From assembly GCF_026914265.1 (NCBI RefSeq), contig NC_069123.1, positions 52,708,949-52,772,948 of the forward strand: 64,000 nucleotides of DNA. Direction: 5' to 3'. Made by a program: the position numbers and the translations under genes. Below are positions 30,901 to 43,000 of the stretch, piece by piece. Source of the stretch: Mya arenaria (taxonomy: Eukaryota; Mollusca; Bivalvia; Myida; Myidae). The notes under the pieces were generated by a model that was given only the letters and a program-made list of their open reading frames with translations, was not told the origin of the DNA and ran no database searches. Positions within the stretch are counted from its first letter, which is position 1. Each line of letters starts with the position of its first letter.

Positions 30901-33879
30901 CATGTACTCTTGACCAGTTAAAGAATGATTAAATGTTTGATATCAAACTTTTACAGTTATAATGCAACTGACTGTTAAAACCATATGACACTTTAGCATA
31001 ATATGACAAAAATCTTTGGACTGATATGCAAGATTAAATGAATAACAATTAATAAAATAGGAAATCTTCCATTTCTGCACATTTCATACCAACGATGAGA
31101 TGTGATTTCACTTCTTTTTTAAAAGTATTCTTATTTTTCAATTCTTTTAACTTTATTGGAAGTGAAAGACTTACGGAAGAAGACTTACGCTTGCTATCAA
31201 TATTTATGCTACTAATTGCTGACAATATTGCGTTATTCACTACCATTGCAGAAAGTTTACAATTACAACTACATGTATACACTATATATCAATATTCAAA
31301 TGGGGCGTAAAGACAGATGTAAATAAAACTAAAGTTTGTGTTTTTGAGAAAAGAAAAAGCAAGTTAACATTCAATTGGTCTATTAATGGGGATGAAATGG
31401 AAATTGTCAGTGAATTCTGTTACCTAGGAATTAAGTTCCATTTCACTGGTAGTTAATCACAGGTAATAAATACTTTAAATGAACAAGCTTTAAAAGCATA
31501 TATATAACCGTTTATTATCTATTATTTAGTTGTGTCAATATAGACACAAAACTTTCTTTGTTTGTTGAGCTTGTTGTACCAATTATTTTATACGGCTCAG
31601 AGGTATGAGTGATTTACGACTCCAATAATGTTGACAAGTGAATTATTTTACATATTATTCCATTAAAAAGAAATTTACTATATAGACTTATTTACTGTGG
31701 GTGTACACTGGTCTCTTTTTAAACATTACCGGTAATCAATAGGAATTTCACAGGAATTTTTCAAAGTTAGTTGGCTGACATTTGGCAGGTGTCAAGCATT
31801 CATATACAAGTATTTAGTATGAAGACCATGGGGAGAATAAAGTTAAAAATAACATTATGAATCATGGTCCGTTGTGTTTCTCTAGATGGTCCATAATGTC
31901 CCAAGAAATGGTCTGTACTGTCCCAAAATATGGTCAATTATGTCTGGTGCGTAATGTCCATGGTTCATAATGTCCGAAATTCAAGTTATTCAGTGTTGCT
32001 GTTGCTTTCAGCCAGATTGTTAGCGACAACATCCGAACACTTCTGAATGTATAAATGAACTCAAAGAAGAAAATTAAGGTATAGAAATTAACTGAATGCA
32101 AATAACGAATGAAAAGAAGAAAAACAACTCACTAGTTGAAACTATGATTGATTATGACCAAACACAATCAATTGTTGCCGATTTCAGGCCCAAACAATTA
32201 ATTTTTTATTATAATCAATCATTGGAACATCACTACTATATAGCTAGAATAATGAGCGATCAGGGATACTTTTTATTATTATTTGATATTTCTTATACGT
32301 ATCCCTGTAACATAGTCTAAAATAATAGACGTGTTATACGGGATTCTTCCAATCCCTAACGTCTAAACGGGAATGTGCAAAAAACGGGGGTGTTTTAAAA
32401 ATATTGAAATTGTTTTAATTGAAGTATTTTATGGTTGAAATTGATCATAAAGAGTTATATTCATACTTTACCATGTAAGTGAAATGTTATTTTGCACTAA
32501 ACAAGCATTTAATACATTAAAACAAGTTGTTTACCTTTCCAATAAAACGAAAGTTGACTGACACAGACAACAATTATGCGAAGGGGAACAACTCGATACA
32601 ATCGTAATAGCTCGGCCTCCTCCGACAAAGCTTCGAGATAGACCTCGTTATACAATCGTAACAACTCGGCCATGGCCGAAATGTTCCAAGCGATTTAAAA
32701 CTGTGCCCTGAAGCCTTGCAGGTGCCCTTCATGTATATATCGTTATGTTTTGACAGAATGAAATGAAGAAAAGCCGTCAAACTCATAATTATAAGTTGGA
32801 TATTTATTTTTTGTGTACGGAACTAATATAAAATAACGTTATCTGGTAATATTTCTTGTTTTTATGATATTTTATAGACGCTATATGCTTTAACCCGGAA
32901 TCCTGATCGGAACAACTACCCACTTTTGATACTAAACAATTTATACGTGAAGGATTTGCCATATCAAAAATCTAAAAAAAATCTGTCAACGTACAATTAT
33001 TTGGACTACCCTGTAACGCTACAACTCTCTACCATTTAACACTGGGGGAAAGAATATATGGTAATGTTGTGCATCGATGTTGAATAATAATGACAAAGTT
33101 GTTCAATACATACCCTACAGTGATCTAAACTGGATTTAATTTGTCATTAGAGTCGTTATTTTAACATAAATATATTCTGGGTCACGAATACCGTAATACA
33201 TGTACACAACCTGTCAGATTTGTCCCAGATTTACAGATATCCGGATACTTGATCAATCGACACATGTACCTGGTAAGTGTTTTATGATATCTGAACATGT
33301 TTTTTTTGGCATGATGACATAAATAAATATGTGTTTAATAGTAGGCAATAATATTTTTTGTAGAAATGAGAATTTATAACGGAGATCATTTCAAAATTGT
33401 GGCCGCATGCATTTCTCAGCGCAAGGACCATTTGCTACTTTTTGCTGGGATGGTGGACGTCACGAGTCTGCCATAGTAAAAGGAATCGTCAAAAGACTCG
33501 TTTACGGCCATTTAGGCGGACTACACTACTACATTGTATGCATTTCTAAATAACTTCATTGGGTAATTTGTATGACAAGTGGAAATCCCTCTTCGCCTTT
33601 CTTGCATGCGTTACTGTATCTCTTTGTTGTAAGCGTTTTAGTCCGTACCCAGATTCTGATATCCGAAATTGGTGTCCGAATATGATAATAATTGACAAAA
33701 GTCATACAATTTCGCGATATACACACAGACACATTCCTAAGCCCCAATAATAAGTTTCCCGTGATAAAGACACTTAAGGCGCATTTATATCAAAGAATAC
33801 TTACTAAAACAGCCTTATCTTGCTCTGTTACTCGTGAAGCCGGCTTCTTCTGATCTTTTTTTCCGAATAAATTCCCCAT
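18986..33879 (-). CDS. CHMP6: Charged multivesicular body protein 6 (ESCRT-III Vps20), complete, 8 exons
   Basis: ESCRT-III subunit that links ESCRT-II to filament assembly on endosomal membranes (family knowledge). Minus-strand exons: 33805-33879, 26351-26460, 24507-24594, 23628-23714, 22543-22608, 21227-21307, 20274-20343 and 18986-19041; the phases all agree and give 210 residues against about 201 in human. It starts MGNLF, with Gly2 fitting the N-myristoylation signal of CHMP6. SRVTEQDKAVL follows, then a basic helical hairpin (QRDKLKQLQKKI, AKLLLRKKKFGETQIE). Downstream come the helix VHDLEFAQIEAEVVKGLQ, the MFSIETVEKIMDETREAAEY segment, an acidic LSQQDEDDVLSELDDI, a LPDVEREGEPELPDVP tail and a final EEAMLAS. 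Exon 2 uses a weak donor (GTGGGT). The acceptor of exon 4 abuts a 53-bp minisatellite. The 15-kb gene carries several large repeats in its introns and shares a promoter with PIGX. Confidence 0.95.
19042..23627. other. CHMP6 introns 4-7, no other gene seen
   Basis: Apart from CHMP6 exons 5-7 these are AT-rich introns. Open frames such as 20610-20864 and 21753-21935 lack motifs and conserved structure. No element with clear ends was recognised. Confidence 0.5.
23711..24170 (-). repeat. 53-bp minisatellite duplicating the CHMP6 exon-4 splice acceptor
   Basis: Tandem array with an exact 53-base period. The acceptor-like point recurs at 23714, 23767, 23820, 23873, 23926, 23979, 24032, 24085 and 24138. 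On the coding strand each unit carries GTATTACAG followed by GTGCGAGACCTTGATTAA or a close variant. The true exon 4 begins GTGCATGATCTTGAG after the same GTATTACAG, so the array appears to have grown from the exon border itself. Used as exon starts in the CHMP6 phase, typical decoys would read V-R-D-L-D-stop. The unit at about 24032 has lost the G after CAG. Confidence 0.85.
25065..25670 (+). mobile_element. Hairpin-ended element with short tandem core (AACAAGAG class) in CHMP6 intron 2
   Basis: The left end is AACAAGAG plus the perfect hairpin ATGTTTG-T-CAAACAT (25073-25087), followed by TATGCCCCC. The right end is ACCCCTCTTCTTCGAAGGGG, itself a hairpin, then GGCATAATTA, which is inverted to the TTATGCCCCC of the left end. 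The core has about three degenerate units of the array also seen at 28843-30834 (GGTCACTGTGA, GGGGTCATCTAC, CAAGTCAAGTTT, GGGCCATGG). It is non-coding. This is a shorter copy of the same family. Confidence 0.75.
25671..27639. other. CHMP6 introns 1-2, nothing further recognised
   Basis: AT-rich intron sequence on either side of CHMP6 exon 2 (26351-26460). No convincing gene or bounded element is seen. Confidence 0.45.
27640..27688. repeat. 49-base near-perfect palindrome
   Basis: The two 24-base arms are 27640-27663 and 27665-27688, with one base between them and a single mismatch in the arms (A at 27653 against the expected C). The left arm starts CATTTGTTTCTGT and the right arm ends ACAGAAACAAATG. 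A second small hairpin, CTACTC-TTTG-GGTAG then AGCTAAA, lies about 10 bases downstream. It may be the end of a hairpin-bearing mobile element. Confidence 0.8.
28843..30834 (+). mobile_element. 2-kb hairpin-ended element with about 12 tandem units (CHMP6 intron 1)
   Basis: Same ends as the copy at 25065: AACAAGAG, the hairpin ATGTTTG-T-CAAACAT, then TTATGCCCC; right end ATACCCCTCTTC...AAAGGGG...GCATAATTA. The interior is a tandem array whose best units repeat every 146 bp (29865, 30011, 30157). Units share AAGGTCACTGTGACCTTGACC, GGGGTCATCTACTGGTC, CCCAACCTCCAAGTCAAG and GGGCCATGGGTGCAGGCATT. Near the right end is a (CGAC)(GGAC) run. Perfect AGGTCAnnnTGACCT palindromes occur at 29581, 29865, 30011, 30157 and 30454. 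Open frames through the array reflect the repeat phase, not a gene. The layout resembles bivalve pearl/Helentron-associated elements. Confidence 0.82.
31095..31640 (+). mobile_element. LINE reverse-transcriptase relic in CHMP6 intron 1
   Basis: Plus-strand remains of an RT domain over frames 31095-31310 and about 31310-31640. LLIADNIALFTTIAESLQ stands where the catalytic FADD box would be (now IADN). VNKTKVCVFEKRKSKL, EFCYLGIKFHFTG and NEQALKAY follow, after which stops break the frame. The motif order is typical of the C-terminal half of a LINE RT. The relic at about 43660-44565 shows related YLGI motifs. Confidence 0.65.
31641..33804. other. CHMP6 intron 1, 5' part, nothing firm recognised
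   Basis: AT-rich intron. A short direct repeat ACAATCGTAA/CTCGGCC occurs twice at about 32597-32672, and a loose series of ATGGTC/AATGTCC words lies at about 31864-31980. Neither has clear ends or a recognised identity. Confidence 0.4.
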
Positions 33880-34085
33880 TTTTATTTGACTCGACAATAC
33901 GTTTCCTTGCGTCTATTAAACTAAACTGCTTTTTAAAAAAAGCTATTACTTTTTTGAGATAAACCTTAACGCCTTCATTATGGAATAGAAAAACGATTGC
34001 TTAATCCGGAAGTACATGTGAAATACTTATATTTGATTGGTCAATTAAAACTGAAAGTGAAAGTTGACATTAACACAGAATAAAC
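33880..34085. promoter_or_regulatory. Divergent CHMP6/PIGX promoter
   Basis: Only 206 bases separate the two start codons, so both genes must be driven from this segment. It contains an ETS-type CCGGAAGT (34006-34013) and an inverted CCAAT box, TTGATTGGTCA (34033-34043), both usual in bidirectional housekeeping promoters. No TATA box is evident at a useful position. Motifs are seen; activity is inferred. Confidence 0.65.
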
Positions 34086-37000
34086 ATGAAAGTTCGTGGA
34101 TTAAAGGTTATCATTTACATTCTTCTGGATGTTTGTGTCTGTTTTTCAACCGTCTATCCTAAATTTTCACGATCGTTAGATAAAACAGGTTTTCATAGGT
34201 AAGTATATGTATGTTTTTGTTGCAGATATGTTCTTATCAATCTCTGTACAACTCTAACTACAATATTGTACGTTTGTACATCTATTGATCAAGGGCAACA
34301 TAACACTGACATTTTATTTTCCCACGTCAACCTTTCTTAAGTTTTAATGTGGACTTGGTATTCATCTCACTGTTGGTGAGCTTGTTTTTTTACCTACTCT
34401 AACCTGGGACCAATAACAATTTTTATTTTTTTTAAATGTTTATAATTTTGCTCATTTATGAACCCCACCTTCACTGTAATCCATTGTTGCCGATTAATAC
34501 CTGTAGGATACCTGTAGGATGATTTTGGGTTCTGTATAAGGACTTGTGCCCTTTTTAAACCCCTCTTCGTCTAAACTTGTTTCGTCACGATCTATCTTCG
34601 GAGCTCATAAAATCTTATCGTGTAAAGGTTGTTGGTAACAGTTATGAGTATATATGATTAAATTACAGCTGTCCATAGACAACTTTGATACAGGTCTCAA
34701 AACTGGTACAGCATGTCTCCTTGCCAGTGGCGGTCCAACCTTACTTTAAATGATTCTACATCTTCAGCATCTATCACATGTTGAGGCAAGTCATTCCACA
34801 CTTGTATAACACGACGAGAAAACTGGTGCTGGCAGAAAGTGGTCCTAAATCTGGGTTTTTCAAGCTTTAAGTTATGCCCTCTTGTTGATGAAGCGTAGCA
34901 AAAGAATCTTTCAAAGTCACAATCATCGATACCTTTTACAATCTTTAAAAGTCTGTATAGCGTCTCCACGCATTCTTCTATGAGCAAGAGTGGGTAATTT
35001 TAACTGCTTGAGCCTTTCTTCATATGACATATCTTTTAGAGATGGAATCAATTTTGTAGCCCTCTTTTGTAGTCTTTCTAAACTTTCAATATCTTTTCTC
35101 ATATATGGGTGCCAAACCACATTCGCAAACTCAAGATGGGGTCGGACCATAGCTGTATACAACTTCATGAAAGTGTACTTATCCATGAAATCAAAAGTTC
35201 TGTTGATTATAGATAATATACTGTTTGCCTTGTTTATCTTTGTAGATATGTGTTTATGAAATTTCAAGTCCCTTTCAAACAATACTCCTAAATCACTCTC
35301 TTCTGTAGCAGATTCCAAAGGTATATTGTTCATTAAATACTTCTTTTCAGGATTATTATACCCATAGTGTATAATTTTGCACTTATCAACATTGAATGTA
35401 AGCTCCCACTTTTTAGCCCAATCACACAATGAATTCAGGTCATCCTGAAGGTTGTCGGAATCTGTTGTTGGGGCATACACTTTCGTGTCATCAGCAAACA
35501 CCTTGATACTTGAGTTAACTACCTCTGTGATATCATTCACGTAAATGATAAAAAGTACAGGTCCTAAAACACTACCCTGAGGCACACCGCTATCAACATT
35601 TCTCCAATCTGATGTACATCCCTTGACCGATACACATTGTCGTCGATTCGCTAGGAAATCATCTATCCACATCAGCAAATTGCCCCTGATTCCAAGAGAA
35701 GATACTTTCTTTAACAGTCTTTTGTGTGGAACCTTATCAAAGTCCTTTGCTAGATCCAGATACACACTATCCCAACTCTGATGGTTTTCAACAAATTCTG
35801 TCCAATCTTCCATTACATTTAAAAGTTGAAGAGCACATGACCGCTTTGATCTAAAACCATATTGATCATTTGACAGTAACTGATTTTCATTCAAATGCTT
35901 TATAATATGTTGCCGAACTATTTTCTCTAGAAGTTTGCATACAACCGATGTAAGACTGACAGGACGATAGTTCCCAGGGTCAGTTTTCTTTCCCTTCTTA
36001 AATAGTGGTGAAATTCTTGCATCTTTCCAATCTGAAGGTACTTTCCCTGTATTTACAGATTTGTTAAATATTATAGTTAATGGCTCAACAAAAATATCTG
36101 GCATACTTTTCAATAGGAATGGGTGTATACAATCAGGGCCCATGGATTTACTAGGGTCAATGTCTTTCAAAAGCTTCAAAACTTCTTCTTCAGAAACAGT
36201 AAGAGAACTGAGTTCACTATTCACGTCTTTATCCTCAATATCAGGTATGGTGTCAATATTTTCCTTTGTAAACACAGTAGTAAAAAATTCATTCAGTACA
36301 TCCACCTTTTCTTTATCATTTCTTACAAATTCCCCATTTTCACGTTTGAGATTAGAAATATTGCTTCTTGATTTTGTTTTAGACTTTACATATCGCCAGA
36401 ATTGTTTCAGCTCACTCTTAGCTTTCTGGGATATATTTCTTTCATATTGTCTCTTACTATTCTTTACATAGTCATTTGCCCTATTTCTCACTATTTTATA
36501 CGCTTCATAGTCTTCATTTCTTCTAGTAGCCAAATACTTGTCCCAAGCATGACGCTTTTTCTTAATATGCGACAGAACTTCACCAGACATCCATAATGGC
36601 TTTGTTTTACAGCCCGTTTTAGGTTTAGACTTTGGAACATATTTATCAACACTAACTTTATACTTCTCTGAGAAGGAGCTCCACATTTCATTGACATCAC
36701 TATCACAAAGTGTTTCTTTCCAGTTGACAGACTCCCAATCTTGAACAAATGCAGGCAAATTACATCTTCTGTAGCTGTAAGACATATTCCCAGTGTAAAC
36801 TTCTTTATAGTTACAGCAAAAATCAAATACTAAAGTCACATGATCACTTAACCCAATAGATGGTAAATGCTCAAAATTGGTAACGTTATTTTCATCCTTG
36901 GACAGTACTAGATCCAGCAAATTCAAAGGCTGATCATTCCTACATCTTGTAAATTGTTGTACATGCTGGAATAGAAAATTATCCCTCAAGCATTCAATAA

Positions 37001-40000
37001 ACATATATTCATGGTGAGATTCACTGTGAATGGTTGTATATGTTTCCCACTCAATGTCTTTCATGTTAAAGTCTCCGGTTACAAGCAAATTCTCAGAAAT
37101 TCTAGCTGCTTCCCGTAGCAATTCAATAATTATGTCGCAATTGTCCGTTTCAGAAGGGCTTCTATAGATACATCCAATTACAACAGTCTCATCTTCAACA
37201 ATCCAGTCTATCCAAGAAGCATCATGGTACATCAAGTTTAAGTTTACATTTGGTGAAATATTAAGCTCAGATTTTGCATAAATTAACACACCTCTACCAT
37301 CATCTGTGCTTGGAAATGCTGTATATCCATCAAGAGCATAAATTACTGATGAGCAGGACACATTGTCATGGTTAAGCTTCGGTAAAACTTCACTTACAAA
37401 TATAAAATCCGGATTAATCAATGTAACCTGTACCTGCAACTCACTCATCTTATTTTGCAACTGATCTGCATTAGTATATAAACATTTACACTTATTTAAA
37501 ACAATTTCAGTCTTTCGATGTTCATTAATCAATGATTCTTCAAATTCTTGACTAGACTTTGATGATTCTGGACTAGAAATATCACTCACCTCAATATCAC
37601 TGTCAATTGACTCATTAACTCGGGAGCCACTGGTCATTTGTCCACTATTTACTGTAATATCACAGTTATCAACTGATCGATAACTATTTATCGAATTTTC
37701 ATCACTAACAACTGAAATAACATTAACTTCAAAACTTTTAACTGTTTGAACATTTAACATATTTACACCATCCTCCTGGTCCGGTCTAACGTTGAAAACG
37801 AGGTGCTGGAGCAATGAGATTTGTGATCCCACTTGCTCTCCTGTTCGCCCCCCTTTCAATTATCTCCCCTCTGAAAATCACCAAATTCTTATTTCCTTCA
37901 TCACTGAATGTTTTGTTTTTAACTCGCTGCTTCACTGCCAATTAACTATTTGGTTACGATAGAATTAATATCATATGGAAAATAAGGTTCCTAGCTTTAT
38001 ATCAGCGTATAAATTGCAAAAATAACATTTTTAATTTTAATAATAATGTTTCGACTATTTTTCGGAAGATCACTCCTGTTTTTTTAAACCTGCGCTGGTG
38101 GCACTGGTGGTCAATCATTGATGATTTCATTTAACGGCAGTTTTAACTCGCCGTTTCAATGCCAATTTATTTTTGTTATGATAGTATTTCATATCAAATT
38201 AAAGGTAATTTCCTCAGCTTTATATCAGTGTATAATTTGAAAAAAAACGCCATTTTTATTAATTAAGAAATGGCGATTTTTGTGAAGGTATATCTGTATT
38301 CACTTGATACCGCTCGTCTGTAAATCATTAAGCGCACGTTGATATCGATCAAATCATTGCTATCAGTGATCAAATCAACCGACAACAGCATATTCGGACT
38401 GACTCCTGCTTTATCACTTGGTTTCTTCTCCCTTCTTAATCCTACTCCCAGCTATAACCCCAGAAGCAGAAGAGCCATCTATTTATCAAAGACAACCTAC
38501 ATGGACCACTGAAGATATATGGTCTAAAATAGAGTTGTTATCATGCAGACAAAGTTTTATTTACACTATACCATGACATTGACCTTTGACTTACAATGTA
38601 CTTAGTCCAAAATTCTGGTCTAGGGGTCATGTTATAGCAAAGGCAACCAACCAGTAAATTCCACAGCACTGCCCTAGGTCAACACTTTCTCAAATAATTG
38701 AGCAGATAAAGCATTCAGAACAATGTTTTCCTTGACCTACTTCTGAAGTTTGCTATGTAGTTATTGTGTGGACAATTGGCAAAAGGCAAAGGGATATAGA
38801 AATGGTAGGCATGTGTACGTGTGTTCGTCCAAAGCATTATTGTCGTAGCATGACTTCAAAAGTCTGTGAGGTATTGACTTCAAAATTAAAAATTGATGAG
38901 CTATAGATAAATTTGTTTCACATAAAATTGAAGATGTCATATTAACAGTCAATGTCACCCTTGAAGAACACCGAAGCACCATTAAAAGCTTTATTGCAAC
39001 ATTTCATGTTTCAGATGTACATGTAGCTTTGAACCTTCATATTGTATTTGATATCAATCAAACTTATTTTCATGCTTTTGTCCAAGGTCAAGGTTGAAAA
39101 GTCATAGGCCATGTCAAACTTTTATTGGTGAAGGGAAAACCAACACACAGCTTTGAATGAAAAGTTGGTATTGTTTTAAAATGCCAAAAAGTTATATTAT
39201 GAAATATCATCAATTGAAATAGCAAAATTTTAACAAACTCCAGAGAAACATATTTTGAAAGACATATCCGCAAAGAGGAGAATTTGCCACCACTCAGAGC
39301 TTTTTGTTCCAAATTATACCACACATACGATAAACCAAGTTTAGGGCAATTGTGACAATCCTTTTGAAGGTCTTGTTGAAATTAATTTTAACTAGAATTG
39401 ATTTAAGCTCTCCATCAATATGTTTAATGTGTTACATGTACCAATTAAAGTCCAAGGTTACTTTATGTTAATATAACATTTCACATTTCATGTTCGCCTA
39501 ACACAGGGAGCTGCTCACCTCAGTTGACATGCCGCGAGAGCTGCTGCCTGATTACTTTGATGGAGGTGACATTGATTGCCACATGTTGTTCAGGGAAGTC
39601 ATTCCATCAGGTGCATATGTTGACCCCTTCCAACTGCAAGAGCAAAGGCATTTCGGAGGACCAGACGTATGTAATACTATATTGCCCTTCAGCTTCAGTA
39701 CTTCCTGTAATAAATTTGTCCTTGTTTAATGTTATTACTTGAAACTACCAATTTGATAAATTACTTAGAAATATTTCTTGATCTTCAATGAATGGCATTC
39801 AAAGTTGAACATCATAATTCTCATTGTTTTTTAACCAATTATTAAACTTTAGTTTTCTCATTATAGGTAAAAGTGGTAGATCCAGTGGATGTTGAAAAGC
39901 CTGAGGTCCAATCATTCGAGATTGTTGCCTTGGTTTATGCCAATCTTACATCTGATGGTGACAGTTGGGTGGCCAGCTATAGTTTACCCATTCATCTCCG

Positions 40001-43000
40001 CTATCATTCTATTTCACCTGATGTTGATAACATGGAGGTCATCTTTCAGAAGCCAGAAATTTTTCTGAGATGTAATGATGCCAAATCTGGAATAACACAC
40101 TATGGTATGTGCAGGGTATTGCATTGCTTTACTTTTTACTAGATGATAGTTCAAGGTGAGGAATCACGTGACTTTAACGGGGTTCTCACATGTGTCACCA
40201 CGGTTCAAAACCCATGTAAACAAGCAAGAAAGTGACAGTTATTTCTTAATAACTTTTTTGAGAGAAAAGACAAGAAAATATTTCTTAGCCTATAAAAGAC
40301 CATGCTATTTTCTGCTTCTACAAGTATGACACATTTTGGATTTGCTTGTATTTTAACGATGGAATCCTTGGCCAAAATTTCGATTTGACGGGATTTTGTA
40401 GAAGGATGCAACGCTGTGTGCGCCGTGAGTCTTTGTTTTGTATACATTTCTTAGTAATTAGTAATATTTAAGAACTCATACATGAGTTAAAATGTTGATT
40501 TTACTCATTGCATTTATTATACAAATTGTTTGTAAAATTTATTTTAGTTTTCTTAATGAATATCGATATTTTAAGAAAGGCTGTTGTTAACGTGAAATTT
40601 ATATTTGCTGTTGTTAACGTGAATTCTTCTCATAACATGCTTATTTATGAAATAAGTAGTTTAAACTATTCTCCCAACTGTGACGATAATGCATTCAAAA
40701 TTGAACGTTTATTCCAAATGATATTTCTTTCATGAAATGAATGTTTATCCATCCATTTGATCGATTTTAAATGTTAAAATTTTGTTCTAGGCTGGCCGTC
40801 ATGGTGATACGTCCAAATTATTCATTGTCCCTCTGTAAGGGACAGAGCCAACCCTGATACATTTACCAAATGTTGACAAAAGATGGATTAATTCAATTGA
40901 TGTAGTGATGAGTACATTCAAATGTAAGACAATATGCAGTGTACGCGAAAACATGTCGGACAGTTGGACATTACCAGTAGATTTTCAAACTGTCCGTCGT
41001 ATCTTCAAAGAACGTAGGACAGATTTTTCCGACGTTTATGATTGGGTAAAACTAATATCCAAAGTTGAAATATTTATCGCATATGAAACTTTTGACAACT
41101 GTCATTTTAACTGGATGTTTATACTCCTAATCTGTGTAGTACGCATGCGCAACTGATGGAACTAAAATGCAGCTTCCCGGTAATTCCTGAAAAGACGTAA
41201 TTTTGACGTAATTTGCCATGTAAACCAGTATTGCCAAATTAATTAACTATGACAGCATCTTTATAAGTCATAAGTTAGTTTAATAAACAGTTTTTGTTCT
41301 AAAGCAATTAATGGTACATTTTCGACGAGACGATAATGCAGTGTTATATCTCAGTTCCACACTTTAAACTCCGTTCCATGTACATCCCCCGGTAAAAGAA
41401 AGTCAACAGTCAAGAAATGATTGAACTACGGTTTAATGTACAATTAATCATTTAACTATCGAATATAAGAAATAGTAATTAATAATACATGTGTTGCTGG
41501 CTGGATTCATTTTATTTGTATGTATATGACGTCATTTTAAACTTCTTATTTCTTTTTCATGATATAAGACAAACTCTTTGAGTGATATGATTCAAAACGT
41601 CGCGCTCATAATGTAAAAAATCAAACCTTTTAATTTGTTGATGTAATGGATGCAATTATGTTTTTTATGCCCCCGAAGGTGGGCATATTAAAATCGCACC
41701 GTCCGTCCGTCCGGCTCTGTAACTTTCCCCTGTATGGACAGATTTTAAAATAACTTGCCACATGTGTTCCACATACCAAGACGACGCGTGGCGTGCAAGA
41801 CTCGTGTCCCTATCTCAAAGGTCAAGGTCACACTTAGTTTTTATTCACAATGGAGTGCTGCATATAAGGACATAGAGTATAGGTTGTCGTGTCCGGGCTG
41901 TAACTTTCTCTTGTATGGACAGATTTTAAAATATCTTGCCACATGTGTACCACATACCAAGACGACGTGTCGCGTGCAAGACCCATGTACCTACCTCAAA
42001 GGTCAAGGTCACACTTAGTGTTTATTCACAATGGAGTGCTGCATATAAGGACATAGAGTATAGGTTGTCGTGTCCGGGCTGTAACTTTCTCTTGAATGGT
42101 CAGATTTTAAAATAACTTGCCACATGTGTTCCACATACCAAGACGACGTGTCGCGTGCAAGACCCGTGTCCCTACCTCAAAGGTCAAGGTCACACTTAGT
42201 GATTATTCACAATGGAGTGCTGCATATAAGGACATAAGAGTATAGGTTGTCGTGTCCGGGCTGTAACTTTCCCTTGTATGGACAGATTTTAAAATAACTT
42301 GCCAAATGTGTTCCACATAACAAGACGACGTGTCGCGTGCAAGACCCGTGTCCCTACCTCAAAGGTCAAGGTCACACTTAGTGTTTATTCATCATAGAGT
42401 GCTGCACATAAGCATAGAGTATAGGTTGTCGTGTCCGGGCTGTAACTTTCCCTTGTATGGACAGATTTTAAAATAACTTGCCACATGTGTTCCACATACC
42501 AAGACGACGTGTCGCGTGCAAGAACCGTGTCCCTACCTCTAAGGTCAAGGTCACACTTAGTGTTTATTCACAATGGAGTGCTGCATATAAGGACATAGAG
42601 TATAGGTTGTCGTGTCCGGGCTGTAACTTTCTCTTGAATGGTCAGATTTTAAAATAACTTGCCACATGTGTTCCACATACCAAGACGACGTGTTGCCTGC
42701 AAGACCCGTGTCTCTACCTCAAAGGTCAAGGTCACACTTAGTGTTTATTCACAATGGAGTGCTGCATATAAGGACATAGAGTATAGGTTGTCGTGTCCGG
42801 TCTGTAACTTTCCCTTGTATGGACAGATTTTAAAATAACTTGCCAAATGTGTTCCACATAACAAGACGACGTGTCGCGTGCAAGACCCGTTTCCCTACCT
42901 CAAAGGTCAAGGTCACACTTAGTGTTTATTCACAATGGAGTGCTGCATACAAGGACATAGGGTATAGGTTGTCGTGTCTGGGCTGTAACTTTCCCTTGTT

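Noticed and set aside
36061..36826. Open frames of 136 codons (plus) and 111 codons (minus) inside the LINE
   Set aside because: They are shadows of the LINE reverse-transcriptase frame in other frames.
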